Part shown: positions 52,442-60,525 of the stretch, piece after piece
How the letters are laid out: every line of letters starts with the position of its first letter
How positions within the stretch are numbered: the first letter of the stretch is position 1
Assembly: GCF_000359605.1 (NCBI RefSeq)
Contig: NZ_APML01000060.1
Span: forward strand, 1-60,525
Origin: Gracilibacillus halophilus YIM-C55.5
Lineage (GTDB): Bacteria; Bacillota; Bacilli; Bacillales; Amphibacillaceae
Length of the DNA: 60,525 nucleotides
Reading direction: 5' to 3'
Made by a program: the position numbers and the translations under genes
Notes under the pieces: generated by a model
What the model was told of the DNA's origin: nothing
Databases searched by the model: none
The model's input: only the letters and a program-made list of their open reading frames with translations

Positions 52442-54895
52442 TTATTCTGATTCCTGTGTTAGCCATTCGTAAAAGGCTTCATGCGTTAATGGTTTGCTAA
52501 AATAATAACCTTGTAGTATATCACAATGGTGTTGACGTAAATAGGTGACATGTTCTTTTGTTTCGACACCTTCAGCAACAATTTGCATGTCTAAGTTATG
52601 TCCTAACATAATGATCGTATCCACAATATCTTGATTATCTTTATCAATAATAATATCACGGATAAATGATTGGTCGATTTTTAGATAGTCGATTGGAAAT
52701 CTCTTTAGATGGCTAAGTGAACTATACCCAGTACCAAAGTCATCCATCGAAATTTTGACTCCAATTTGTTTCAAATCACGCAAAATGGACAGTGCGGCTT
52801 CAGCATCCATCGTCATTGTCTCAGTAATTTCAAGTTCTACATACATGGGATCGATTTGTGTCTCATGAATAATTTGTTCGACCGTTGTCACTAGGTCTGA
52901 TTGGTGAAATTGCCGCATCGATAGGTTGACGGATACTGTGATAGACGAATATCCATTGGCATGCCATTCTTTCAATTGGCGGCAGGCTTCATATAGAACC
53001 CATTTGCCAATCGGAATAATTAAACCACTTTCTTCAGCTAATCGAATAAACTCGCCTGGTGAGATTAAGCCATGTTCGCGATTATTCCACCGGATCAAGG
53101 CTTCGACACCGATGACTTCCTCAGTGTTTCCACTAACTTTTGGTTGATAAAATAACTGAAATTCATTCCTTTCGAGCGCCTTTCGTAATAATGTTTCTAA
53201 TTCAATATTTCCATAAATTTGATAACCTAATGATTCTTGATACATCTGATACATATTTTTTCCTGACCGTTTGGCATGATACATCGCATTATCTGCTTTT
53301 TTTACTAAAGATTGCCTAGAGTCTCCGTCATGTGGAAACATGCTGATACCGATGCTTACAGTGGTTACAATGTCCAATCCTCTTATCTCATATGGTTGTG
53401 ATAATTGATCCATTAATGACTGAGCGAGTAGATTTGTTTTCTCATCATTAGTCTCTTCTTGAAGAATGATAAATTCATCTCCGCCAAAGCGAAACACTGT
53501 TTCCGTAGCAGTCAGTTGTTGTTGTAGTCGATTCGCTACTTTTTTTAGTAAAAGATCACCATATTCGTGTCCCAATGAATCATTTACGTTTTTAAAGCGA
53601 TCGAGATCTAAAAAGAATAAGGCGAATTGGTTATCGTTTAACTTTGATTGTTCGATTAATGCTTGCAGTTGAAATTGAAAATGATGTTGATTCGGTAATT
53701 CTGTTAAATAGTCATGATAAGCCATATAATTTAATTGATCTTCTAAATGCTGGTTTTCGGTTATATCTTTTCCGATACAGTGTACCCCCGTTACTTTTCT
53801 GTTAATAACAATGGGGATCACAGTAACATGTAAATACACTCGTTGCTTATTTTTATGAAACATACATGTCTTATATTGAATCGGGTGACCACGTAGTACT
53901 TTTCGATATTGTTGATACGTGTATGATTGCATTTCTGGAACGATGTGAGGAAGAAATGGTGTGTGAAGTAATTCCTCAGCTTTGTATCCCATAAGTGCTT
54001 CCGTTGCTTGGTTTAAATATAGAAAATTTCCTTCTAGGTCGAGAGTAAGCACTGCATCAATATTGTTCTCAAAAAGAGAGCGATATCGTTGTTCGCTAGT
54101 TTCCAATTGTTGTTTGACTTGCTTTTGTTCCGTGATATCTCGTGCAATACCAATAACACCCGTGATTTCTTCATCGATAATGACAGGAACGGCTGTTACA
54201 TCCATCTCAATGATTTCATTCGCCTTATTGTAAATTTTTAATTCTAATTGTACGATTTCATTTTTGAGCACTTGTTTGAATTTTTCTTTAGCACGGGATA
54301 TGTCAGTGTCATGAATCAAGTCAATATACCGTTTCGTTATCAATTCTTGCTTGGAGTATTGTAATATAGCTTCGTTTGCTGGATTAATATTCGTAAAAAA
54401 ACCTTCCGTATTCAACATAAAAATTAAATCAGGATTGAAATGAAACAGGGATTCCAATTGTTGATTGGTATAGGCTAAAACGTTTTCGGTTTGGCGTTTA
54501 TCTGAAATATCCTGAAACAATGCGATCATATAATCCTCATCTGCAAATGAAACGACTTGAAGTTTGACGCGTACGGGTATCTGTTGGTGGTCTTTCGTCA
54601 GATGTACCGCTTCAAATTGCATCGACTGTTGTTCGCGTAAATATTGATGATCAATCGTCATTTTCTGAAGAAACGCATCTTCTATGATGTCGAAAGGACT
54701 GATATGGATCAGTTCATCCCTTGTATAACCCGTATGTTCAGTGGCGCGTTCATTCACATCAACGATTTCTTGTGATCCATCGTGATGAATTTTTATAATG
54801 AAGATAGGATCAGGCATCTGTTTAAAAAAATGATAAAAGGATGGTTGCGAATCATTTGATAGTTGATTCATGTTGTTCCTCCTGAATAGATTCAA
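52442..54895 (-). CDS. PAS-PAS-PAS-GGDEF-EAL cyclic-di-GMP protein
   Basis: An 817-residue soluble protein. Three PAS domains (about 12-130, 145-262 and 268-388; markers [28 protein letters not shown] and [20 protein letters not shown]) precede a GGDEF domain with an intact motif in [11 protein letters not shown] (about 480) and an EAL domain with [10 protein letters not shown] and [12 protein letters not shown]. Both catalytic signatures are intact, so it may make and break cyclic-di-GMP, with the balance set by signals sensed by the PAS domains. No TM is seen. It may control motility or exopolysaccharide, such as the PgaC-like synthase in the window. Confidence 0.93.
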   Translation of the reverse strand: MNLFRRNNMNQLSNDSQPSFYHFFKQMPDPIFIIKIHHDGSQEIVDVNERATEHTGYTRDELIHISPFDIIEDAFLQKMTIDHQYLREQQSMQFEAVHLTKDHQQIPVRVKLQVVSFADEDYMIALFQDISDKRQTENVLAYTNQQLESLFHFNPDLIFMLNTEGFFTNINPANEAILQYSKQELITKRYIDLIHDTDISRAKEKFKQVLKNEIVQLELKIYNKANEIIEMDVTAVPVIIDEEITGVIGIARDITEQKQVKQQLETSEQRYRSLFENNIDAVLTLDLEGNFLYLNQATEALMGYKAEELLHTPFLPHIVPEMQSYTYQQYRKVLRGHPIQYKTCMFHKNKQRVYLHVTVIPIVINRKVTGVHCIGKDITENQHLEDQLNYMAYHDYLTELPNQHHFQFQLQALIEQSKLNDNQFALFFLDLDRFKNVNDSLGHEYGDLLLKKVANRLQQQLTATETVFRFGGDEFIILQEETNDEKTNLLAQSLMDQLSQPYEIRGLDIVTTVSIGISMFPHDGDSRQSLVKKADNAMYHAKRSGKNMYQMYQESLGYQIYGNIELETLLRKALERNEFQLFYQPKVSGNTEEVIGVEALIRWNNREHGLISPGEFIRLAEESGLIIPIGKWVLYEACRQLKEWHANGYSSITVSVNLSMRQFHQSDLVTTVEQIIHETQIDPMYVELEITETMTMDAEAALSILRDLKQIGVKISMDDFGTGYSSLSHLKRFPIDYLKIDQSFIRDIIIDKDNQDIVDTIIMLGHNLDMQIVAEGVETKEHVTYLRQHHCDILQGYYFSKPLTHEAFYEWLTQESE

Positions 54896-55011
54896 ATCTT
54901 ATGTAAGCTAATACCTTTTAACCTATTATAGCAGAAAAATAAATATTGCGAATATACATAGTTTCTTTTGTTGGGTATTGATTTTTCGCATAATGGTGCA
55001 TATGCTTAGCA

Positions 55012-55024
55012 TAACATAATGTTA
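55012..55024. promoter_or_regulatory. Palindrome before the ABC operon
   Basis: TAACATAATGTTA is a perfect 13-base palindrome 17 bases before the ABC ATPase start, next to another dyad (ATGCTTAGCAT). It could be an operator for a TetR- or MarR-type repressor. No such regulator adjoins it. Confidence 0.35.
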
Positions 55025-55041
55025 TTATGAGGAGGGCTTCC

Positions 55042-55929
55042 ATGAATGTCATTCATACAGAGAATGTAACGAAACGATTTGGTTCATTTACGGCATTACA
55101 AGGTGTCGATTTAGAAGTGAAACAAGGCGAAGTGTACGGTTTTATCGGACCTAATGGCGCCGGTAAATCAACCACTCTTCGGATATTACTAGGAATTTTA
55201 CAGCGTTCGTCAGGTAAAGCGACGATTTTTGGAAAAGACGTATGGAAAGAAGCGGTAGCCATTCACCAACGTATTGCTTATGTCCCTGGTGATATTCAAT
55301 TATGGGAAAATCTAACTGGGGGAGAAGTGATTGATGTTTTTCTACAATTACATGGAAATATGAATCGAAAGAAACGTGATGATTATATTCAGCGATTCCA
55401 ACTAGACCCGACGAAAAAATGCGGTACATATTCAAAAGGGAATCGGCAAAAAGTCGCTTTAGTGGCAGCTTTAGCTTCAGATGCGGATTTATATATTTTT
55501 GATGAACCGACATCAGGTCTTGATCCATTAATGGAGAGAACATTTCAAGAAGCGGTAGAAGAATTAAAGCAAAAAGGGAAGACGGTTTTATTATCGAGTC
55601 ACATTCTTTCTGAAGTCGAACAACTTTGTGATCGAATTGGTATTATTAAAGATGGCGAAATCATTGAGACAGGTACTTTAGAGGAATTAAGACATTTAAC
55701 GCGAACCAACTTAGTTATCAAAACAAGAGATCCGATTGCAGATTTACATGATTGGACGGGTGTATATGAGGCAGAAGAAAATGGAGGAGAATGGACGTTT
55801 CAAGTCGATCAGAAACAAATGGCTACTGTGATGGAGGCGTTGAGTCGTTATCAAATTATAAAATTGGAAAGCATTCCACCCACATTAGAAGATTTATTTA
55901 TCCGCCATTATGAGAATCAACAAAGATAA
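55042..55929 (+). CDS. ABC transporter ATP-binding protein
   Basis: A 295-residue ATPase of the CcmA/drug-efflux type. Walker A is GPNGAGKST, the signature is degenerate as CGTYSKGNRQKVAL (typical of this branch), Walker B is LYIFDEPTSGLDP, and the switch His is in LLSSHILSEVEQL. About 80 C-terminal residues follow. The ATG at 55042 has GAGGAGGG upstream. It is the partner of the following permease, and the pair probably exports a drug or antibiotic (ABC-2, tetronasin-resistance-like). Confidence 0.92.
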   Translation: MNVIHTENVTKRFGSFTALQGVDLEVKQGEVYGFIGPNGAGKSTTLRILLGILQRSSGKATIFGKDVWKEAVAIHQRIAYVPGDIQLWENLTGGEVIDVFLQLHGNMNRKKRDDYIQRFQLDPTKKCGTYSKGNRQKVALVAALASDADLYIFDEPTSGLDPLMERTFQEAVEELKQKGKTVLLSSHILSEVEQLCDRIGIIKDGEIIETGTLEELRHLTRTNLVIKTRDPIADLHDWTGVYEAEENGGEWTFQVDQKQMATVMEALSRYQIIKLESIPPTLEDLFIRHYENQQR

Positions 55930-55953
55930 GACGATAGAAAGGATGAATGGCTG

Positions 55954-57545
55954 ATGTTTTTTCAATATAAGCAAATGCTCGCTTTCCAGTGGCGCCTCAA
56001 TCGTTTTCGTTTCTTAGTGTGGTCAGTTGCGCTTGTTTTTGTAACTGTAGTCACAGCATCGGCATTTACTGGGCTTTATCAGTCAGATGCTGAGCGACAA
56101 GCTGCCGCAGAAACGATGAAAAATCCAGCAATGATCGCCATGATTGGACCAGGGTATGGTGTTGATAACTATACAAATGGGGCAATGATGGCTCATGAAA
56201 TGTTCCTTTTTACAGCAATGGTTTTTGCCATCATGAGTATTTTATTTGTGAGTAAACATACAAGAGCAGAAGAGGAAGACGGGAGAAATGAATGGCTACG
56301 CTCATTACCAGTTGGTCGTTTAGCGCCATTAACAGCTACAGTGATACTTGTGAGTGCATTGAATATTATAGTCGGTGTATTGATTGGTGGTAGCTTGTCT
56401 GTCGCCAATATTGAAGGAATTCCTGTAGAAGGCTCGATTTTATATGGGGTTTCATTAGCAGTGACTGGCTAATCTTTACTGGATGTACTGCGATTTTCGC
56501 CCAATTGAGTGAAACGAGCCGGGGCACATTAGGAATGTCGATTGGGTGGCTGATACTGCTATATATCATCCGCGCAATTGGTGATGTCGCGAGTGAGCCG
56601 TTAAGTTTAATGTCACCATTAGGGCTGATATTAAGGACAGAAGTATATGTGAACAATCAGTGGTGGCCAGTGCTTGTAGGGGTGTTATTGTTTGTTATAA
56701 CGGTGTTCGTTGCATTTTATTTGCATCAAAGACGAGATATGGGAGCTGGATTACTACCATCAAAACAAGGGAGAAGAACGGCATCGCGTTTCCTTTGTTC
56801 ACCTTTAGGCTTAACGTTACGAATGATGCGGACAATGATTATTGCTTGGTCAGTCGGTATGTTCTTGTTAGGTATCTCCTATGGATCCATTTTTGGCGAT
56901 TTAGAAAGTTTTATTAAAAATAATGACATGATTCAGCAAATCATCGCGAGTCATCCAGATTATTCAGTTACCGAACAATTTATCACTCAGTTGATGGTCA
57001 TACTGGCAATTATTGCAACGATACCGGCAGTCACGTCCTTTTTAAACATTCGTAGCGAAGAGAAGAAGGAAAGACTAGAACATTTATATACGAAAAACGT
57101 TTCACGAATACGCTTATTCTTCGTGTATGTCGGCATAGGATGTGTAGTCGGTCCGTTGGCTTTATTGTTATCGGTGATTGGCTTATGGTTAAGTTCTATG
57201 ATGGTTATGGCTGATCCACTCTCTTTTTCGATCTTTATGAAAGCGGGTATGGTTTATGTGCCAGCGATCTGGGTCGTTCTTGTCATTGCGAGTCTCTTAT
57301 TCGCATTTGTTCCTAAATGGACATCAATCGTGTGGGTATATGTCGTGTTTTCATTTATTACTGTATATCTCGGTGATCTCATTGATATACCAGAGTGGTT
57401 AGTCAATGTTTCGAGTTATTCGCATATTCCTCAATTACCCGTGGAAAATGTGACGTGGCTTTCACTTGTTGTATTGATTATCGTTTGGGCGATAGGCACG
57501 TGGATCAGTATGGCCAAATATCGTTATAGAGATCATGTAGGGTAA
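55954..57545 (+). pseudogene. ABC-2 permease, split by one frameshift
   Basis: Two frames, 55954-56472 and about 56470-57545, make one permease of about 530 residues with some 12 TM helices in two halves. The first frame ends GVSLAVTG and a stop (TAA). The second reads through IFTGCTAIFAQLSETSRGTL in the next frame. One T added in GGCTAATC gives GGC-TTA-ATC and joins them without loss. The whole has the layout of the large exporter permeases paired with CcmA-type ATPases (tetronasin-resistance-like). If the break is real the exporter is inactive; sequencing error is a good alternative. Confidence 0.85.
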
Positions 57546-57552
57546 ACGTAAA

Positions 57553-57584
57553 AAGCTGGCGTTTGTGAAACGCCAGCTTGTTTC
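57553..57584. terminator. Bidirectional terminator between permease and metQ
   Basis: AAGCTGGCGTTT and AAACGCCAGCTT form a perfect 12-bp stem with a three- to four-base loop, with A-rich sequence before it and GTTT after it. Confidence 0.85.
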
Positions 57585-57586
57585 GT

Positions 57587-58471
57587 TTATTCGGAGACAG
57601 GTACTATAGCACCGTCATATTCTTCTTCCATAAAGGTTTGGATTTCTTCAGATCTTAAAACATCGACGAGCGTATGCAATGCTTCATTATCTTTATCTTC
57701 ACTGCGAGCAGCGATTACGTTAGCATATGGTGAATCAGAACTTTCCACAATTAAAGCATCTTCGCTTGGTACAAGACCTGCTTCAATCGCATAATTGGTA
57801 TTAATCGCAACAATTGCATTTGCTTCACGCTCATAAAATTGTGGTAATAAACCAGCATCTATACTTGCATCAAATTGAAGATCCCGTGGGTTCTCGACAA
57901 TATCTTCGATCGTTGCATCAACTGGGTCAACATCCTCATCGATCTTAACTAATTCTTCTTGTTGTAACAGCGATAATATACGGCCGTGATCGGAAACAGA
58001 ACGGCTCATAATTACAGTTGTACCTTCTTCAACCTTATCTAAACTATCAATATTTTTTGAATAAATGCCCATTGGTTCAATGTGAATGCCACCTAAGTTC
58101 GCAAAATCGAAATCTTTTTCTTCCATTTGTTGTTCTAAATAAGGCGTATGTTGAAAGTAGTTCGCATCGATGACACCATTAGCTAAATCTTCATTCGGTA
58201 GTACAAACTCTTGGTATTCCTCAATCTTGATTTCTATTCCTTTTTCTTTTAATAACGGTCGTGCTTCTTCCAATATTTCAGCGTGAGGAACACTCATTGC
58301 ACCAATGGTAATTGATGTCGTTTCCTCATTTTCAGAACCAGTTTCTTCTTCGTTTCCTTCTGCTGAACCATTTGCGTTATCAGCACTATCTCCTTCATTG
58401 TTTGCTGTGCCACATGCTACTAGACCAAAGAGAAACAGTGTAGCAAGTAATAGTGTAAGTAATTTTTTCAT
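57587..58471 (-). CDS. metQ: Methionine ABC transporter substrate-binding lipoprotein
   Basis: A 294-residue NlpA/MetQ-type lipoprotein. The signal peptide KKLLTLLLATLFLFGLVAC ends in lipobox LVAC, followed by an acidic linker rich in Asn, Glu and Ser (about 20-50). The binding domain opens ITIGAMSVPHAEILE and contains YQEFVLPNEDLANGVIDANY and FQHTPYLEQQ, hallmarks of MetQ. It captures methionine outside the membrane and hands it to MetI. It is the last gene of the metNIQ operon under SAM riboswitch control. The acidic mature protein would suit a halotolerant host. Confidence 0.93.
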   Translation of the reverse strand: MKKLLTLLLATLFLFGLVACGTANNEGDSADNANGSAEGNEEETGSENEETTSITIGAMSVPHAEILEEARPLLKEKGIEIKIEEYQEFVLPNEDLANGVIDANYFQHTPYLEQQMEEKDFDFANLGGIHIEPMGIYSKNIDSLDKVEEGTTVIMSRSVSDHGRILSLLQQEELVKIDEDVDPVDATIEDIVENPRDLQFDASIDAGLLPQFYEREANAIVAINTNYAIEAGLVPSEDALIVESSDSPYANVIAARSEDKDNEALHTLVDVLRSEEIQTFMEEEYDGAIVPVSE

Positions 58472-58498
58472 AATAGATCTCCCTTTCTGTATAAGTTT

Positions 58499-59167
58499 TT
58501 ATCTTTTATCTATCGCTTTGGATAGTTGATCCCCAATGAATTGGAAAATAAACACAATAACAACAATTAAGATTGTACAGGCAACTACGACATCAAAATC
58601 CCAGCGCTGGAATCCTTTTAAATATGCGAGATCGCCTAAACCGCCTGCGCCAATGACACCAGCCATTGCGGTGTAACTAATTAAGTTAATGGCAGTTACG
58701 GTAATTCCAGAAATTAAAGCTGGCATTGATTCAGGTAGTAATACTTTAAAAATAATCGTGTGTCCTTTTGCTCCCATTGCTTTGGCAGCTTCGATGACTC
58801 CTTTATCAACTTCTTTCAAGGCAATTTCAACTAAGCGAGCATAGAATGGTGAAGCGCCAATAATTAATGCTGGCAGGGCAGCCTCCCATCCACGAATAGT
58901 ACCAATGATAAATTCGGTAAAAGGGAACAATAATAAAATTAAAATAATAAATGGTATCGCACGAAATATGTTTACAACCGTAGCGGTAATCATATTAATT
59001 GTACGGTTTTGCCAAAGGTTGCCACGATCGGTTAAATATAAGAGTAATCCGAGCATTATGCCAAACACTAATGTGCCAGCAACTGAAATGGTTGTCATAT
59101 AAAGTGTTTCCTTTGTTGCGATCCATAAATCTTCAATGACGACATTTGGAAATAATTCATTCCACAT
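58499..59167 (-). CDS. metI: Methionine ABC transporter permease
   Basis: A 222-residue permease with five TM segments. ETLYMTTISVAGTLVFGIML is the start of the BPD_transp_1 domain and EAAKAMGAKGHTIIFKVLLP is the EAA loop that contacts the ATPase. The start is one of two adjacent ATGs (59170, 59167) after GAGGTG; the second has better spacing. It overlaps the end of metN by 11 bases, so both are coupled. Confidence 0.93.
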   Translation of the reverse strand: MWNELFPNVVIEDLWIATKETLYMTTISVAGTLVFGIMLGLLLYLTDRGNLWQNRTINMITATVVNIFRAIPFIILILLLFPFTEFIIGTIRGWEAALPALIIGASPFYARLVEIALKEVDKGVIEAAKAMGAKGHTIIFKVLLPESMPALISGITVTAINLISYTAMAGVIGAGGLGDLAYLKGFQRWDFDVVVACTILIVVIVFIFQFIGDQLSKAIDKR

Positions 59168-60185
59168 CATGTAACACCTCGACTTCGACACCAGCATTTT
59201 CGATAAACGAAATAGCCTCTTTTAAGACAGATTCTTTCCCATTGATTTCGACAAATAGTGTGCCATAAGCACCTTCTTGAGTTGGCGCAATGGATCCTTG
59301 CAGTATATTAACGTCAATATCGAACTGCTTGATGACTTGGCTGATTAATGCTTGTTTGGCATGGTTACCGACGAAGTGAAGTTTAATTACTTCGCTTGTG
59401 CTGTCCTCGTTAATAAATGAAGAAAGTCTATCTTTCTCGTATTCTAATGGATTGAGTTGTTGAACAAAGCGTCTCGTTGTCTCTGATTGTGGTTTCACAA
59501 ATACGTCTAAGACATCACCGGTTTCAACTACTCTTCCGTTTTCCATTACAGCGACACGGTTACATATTTTCTGAATGACGTGCATTTCATGTGTAATTAG
59601 GATAATGGTTAATCCTAACTTTTTATTAATCGAGACAAGCAATTCTAAGATATCGTCCGTTGTCTCAGGGTCAAGTGCTGAGGTGGCCTCATCACATAAG
59701 AGTACTTCTGGATCATTAGCTAATGCTCTGGCGATACCAACACGCTGCTTTTGACCACCACTGAGTTGAGATGGATAAGCATTTTCTCTGCCAGATAGAC
59801 CGACTAATTCGATGAGTTCTAGCACTTTAACTTTTCGTTCTGTTCGTGGTACGCCAGCGATCTCTAATGGAAAAGCGATGTTTTCATACACGGTTCGAGA
59901 CCAGAGTAGATTAAAGTGTTGAAAAATCATCCCTATTTTTTGCCGTTTTTTCCGGAGTTGATGATTCGACATCTTCGTTATATCCTCATTATGAATGGAT
60001 ACGTCTCCATCTGTTGGTTCCTCAAGTCGGTTGATTAGTCGGACAAATGTACTTTTCCCAGCACCACTATAACCAATGACACCGAAGATCTCGCCTTTAT
60101 TTATGTCTAAAGAAACATCATCAACAGCTTGAATCTGTTGCTGTTTTAATTGGAACAACTTGGATAAGTTTTTGATACTAATCAT
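59157..60185 (-). CDS. metN: Methionine ABC transporter ATP-binding protein
   Basis: A 342-residue ATPase. Walker A is GYSGAGKST, the signature is LSGGQKQRVGIARAL, Walker B is VLLCDEATSALDP, and the switch His is in LITHEMHV. The C-terminal 90 residues form the NIL domain that binds methionine and inhibits transport (KLHFVGNHAKQALISQVIKQ). The ATG at 60185 follows AAAGGAG; an open frame upstream runs into the riboswitch terminator. It is the first gene of metNIQ. Confidence 0.95.
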   Translation of the reverse strand: MISIKNLSKLFQLKQQQIQAVDDVSLDINKGEIFGVIGYSGAGKSTFVRLINRLEEPTDGDVSIHNEDITKMSNHQLRKKRQKIGMIFQHFNLLWSRTVYENIAFPLEIAGVPRTERKVKVLELIELVGLSGRENAYPSQLSGGQKQRVGIARALANDPEVLLCDEATSALDPETTDDILELLVSINKKLGLTIILITHEMHVIQKICNRVAVMENGRVVETGDVLDVFVKPQSETTRRFVQQLNPLEYEKDRLSSFINEDSTSEVIKLHFVGNHAKQALISQVIKQFDIDVNILQGSIAPTQEGAYGTLFVEINGKESVLKEAISFIENAGVEVEVLHDVE

Positions 60186-60214
60186 ATGCGGACTCCTTTC
60201 AAGGCTTCCATAAT

Positions 60215-60252
60215 AAAAATCCTTTCTGCATAAGAGGACAGAAAGGATGATA
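60215..60252 (-). terminator. S-box expression-platform terminator
   Basis: On the minus strand ATCCTTTCTG and CAGAAAGGAT form a 10-bp stem with an 11-base loop followed by TTTTTATT. The loop side contains GTCCTCTTAT, which is complementary to the 3' strand of riboswitch helix P1 (ATAAGAGGAC). The two structures are thus mutually exclusive: antiterminator without SAM, terminator with SAM. Confidence 0.92.
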
Positions 60253-60268
60253 TGGCACACGATTCGTC

Positions 60269-60377
60269 CTCTTATCTTTCAAAACAGTGATGACTGCTTT
60301 GATGGAATTAGCACCTATCAGAAACTGACGGTTGCCGGGCTTCATAGGGCCGTTCCCTCCACCACTCTGGATAAGAG
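60269..60377 (-). promoter_or_regulatory. SAM-I (S-box) riboswitch
   Basis: On the minus strand the sequence starts CTCTTATCCAGAGTGGTGGA, has GGGAACGGCCCTATGAAGCC, CGGCAACC, then GGTGCTAATTCC, and ends GAAAGATAAGAG, which pairs with the start to form P1. These are the conserved S-box elements: the kink-turn region, the SAM pocket and helix P4. It precedes metN and turns the methionine uptake operon off when SAM is plentiful. Confidence 0.97.
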
Positions 60378-60407
60378 TTTTATACTATTTTTTAATGACT
60401 AAGAGAA

Positions 60408-60436
60408 ATCATAGCATTTTGGTAAGGATTCGTCAA
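60408..60436 (-). promoter_or_regulatory. Sigma-A promoter of metNIQ
   Basis: On the minus strand TTGACG (-35) and TATGAT (-10) are separated by exactly 17 bases. The start point would fall about 25-30 bases before the riboswitch, the expected arrangement. Confidence 0.8.
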
Positions 60437-60525
60437 TAGGTTTAGATATAGTTAAAAAATTGTGACTTTTCAGATATTATTTATTATTCTACTACGATAG
60501 TGTTAAAAGCGAATGAAGACAGAAA

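Overview
The window looks like a piece of a low-GC, spore-forming, Gram-positive chromosome of the family Bacillaceae, possibly a halotolerant genus such as Gracilibacillus (genus is a guess). The signs are strong AGGAGG-type ribosome binding sites with many TTG and GTG starts, a tiny YjcZ-type sporulation peptide, a YdbS/YdbT pair, an S-box (SAM-I) riboswitch before metNIQ, and CcpA-like cre sites. No rRNA or tRNA gene and no CRISPR array was recognised.

Layout. 1-12 kb: an AT-rich accessory stretch of single-gene cassettes (IS200 remnant, HTH/membrane pair, decayed P-loop kinase, PhzF, two GNATs, HAD phosphatases, methyltransferase, AAA ATPase, histidine phosphatase, VanZ, DJ-1). 12-24 kb: membrane proteins, an alditol-oxidase-like flavoprotein, an AI-2E transporter, then carbohydrate genes (FGGY pentulose kinase behind a cre-like site, aldo/keto reductase, GH43) and two alcohol dehydrogenase/quinone reductase-type genes, with four arrays of 20-nt phased repeats between genes. 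24-33 kb: a PgaC-like glycosyltransferase, YdbS/YdbT PH-domain proteins, a 788-residue protein that looks like two fused isoprenoid synthases, and UDP-galactopyranose mutase. 33-43.5 kb: a LysR regulator and a cluster of three GH3 enzymes (the first membrane-bound and domain-permuted) around a GtrA-like membrane protein and a GT2 glycosyltransferase. 43.5-48.7 kb: a truncated GNAT, a toxin-antitoxin pair with a damaged toxin, a split chemotaxis receptor, a 52-nt phased palindrome array, and an orphan rhamnose mutarotase. 48.8-60.5 kb: a DUF1538 membrane protein with a tandem PII-like protein, a PhoE-type phosphatase, a deoxynucleoside kinase, a PAS-GGDEF-EAL protein, an ABC exporter with a split permease, and metNIQ.

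How the genes fit together. The GH43, pentulose kinase, aldo/keto reductase and alditol oxidase suggest intracellular use of pentose-containing oligosaccharides, with transporters and isomerases elsewhere. The GH3/GtrA/GT2 block suggests making, moving across the membrane and trimming a lipid-linked sugar or glycan. MetNIQ imports methionine under SAM control.

At least five otherwise intact genes are each broken by one missing base (adh, membrane GH3 N-terminus, toxin, chemotaxis receptor, ABC permease). In every case one more base in or beside a short homopolymer would restore the frame, so sequencing error should be excluded before these are called pseudogenes.
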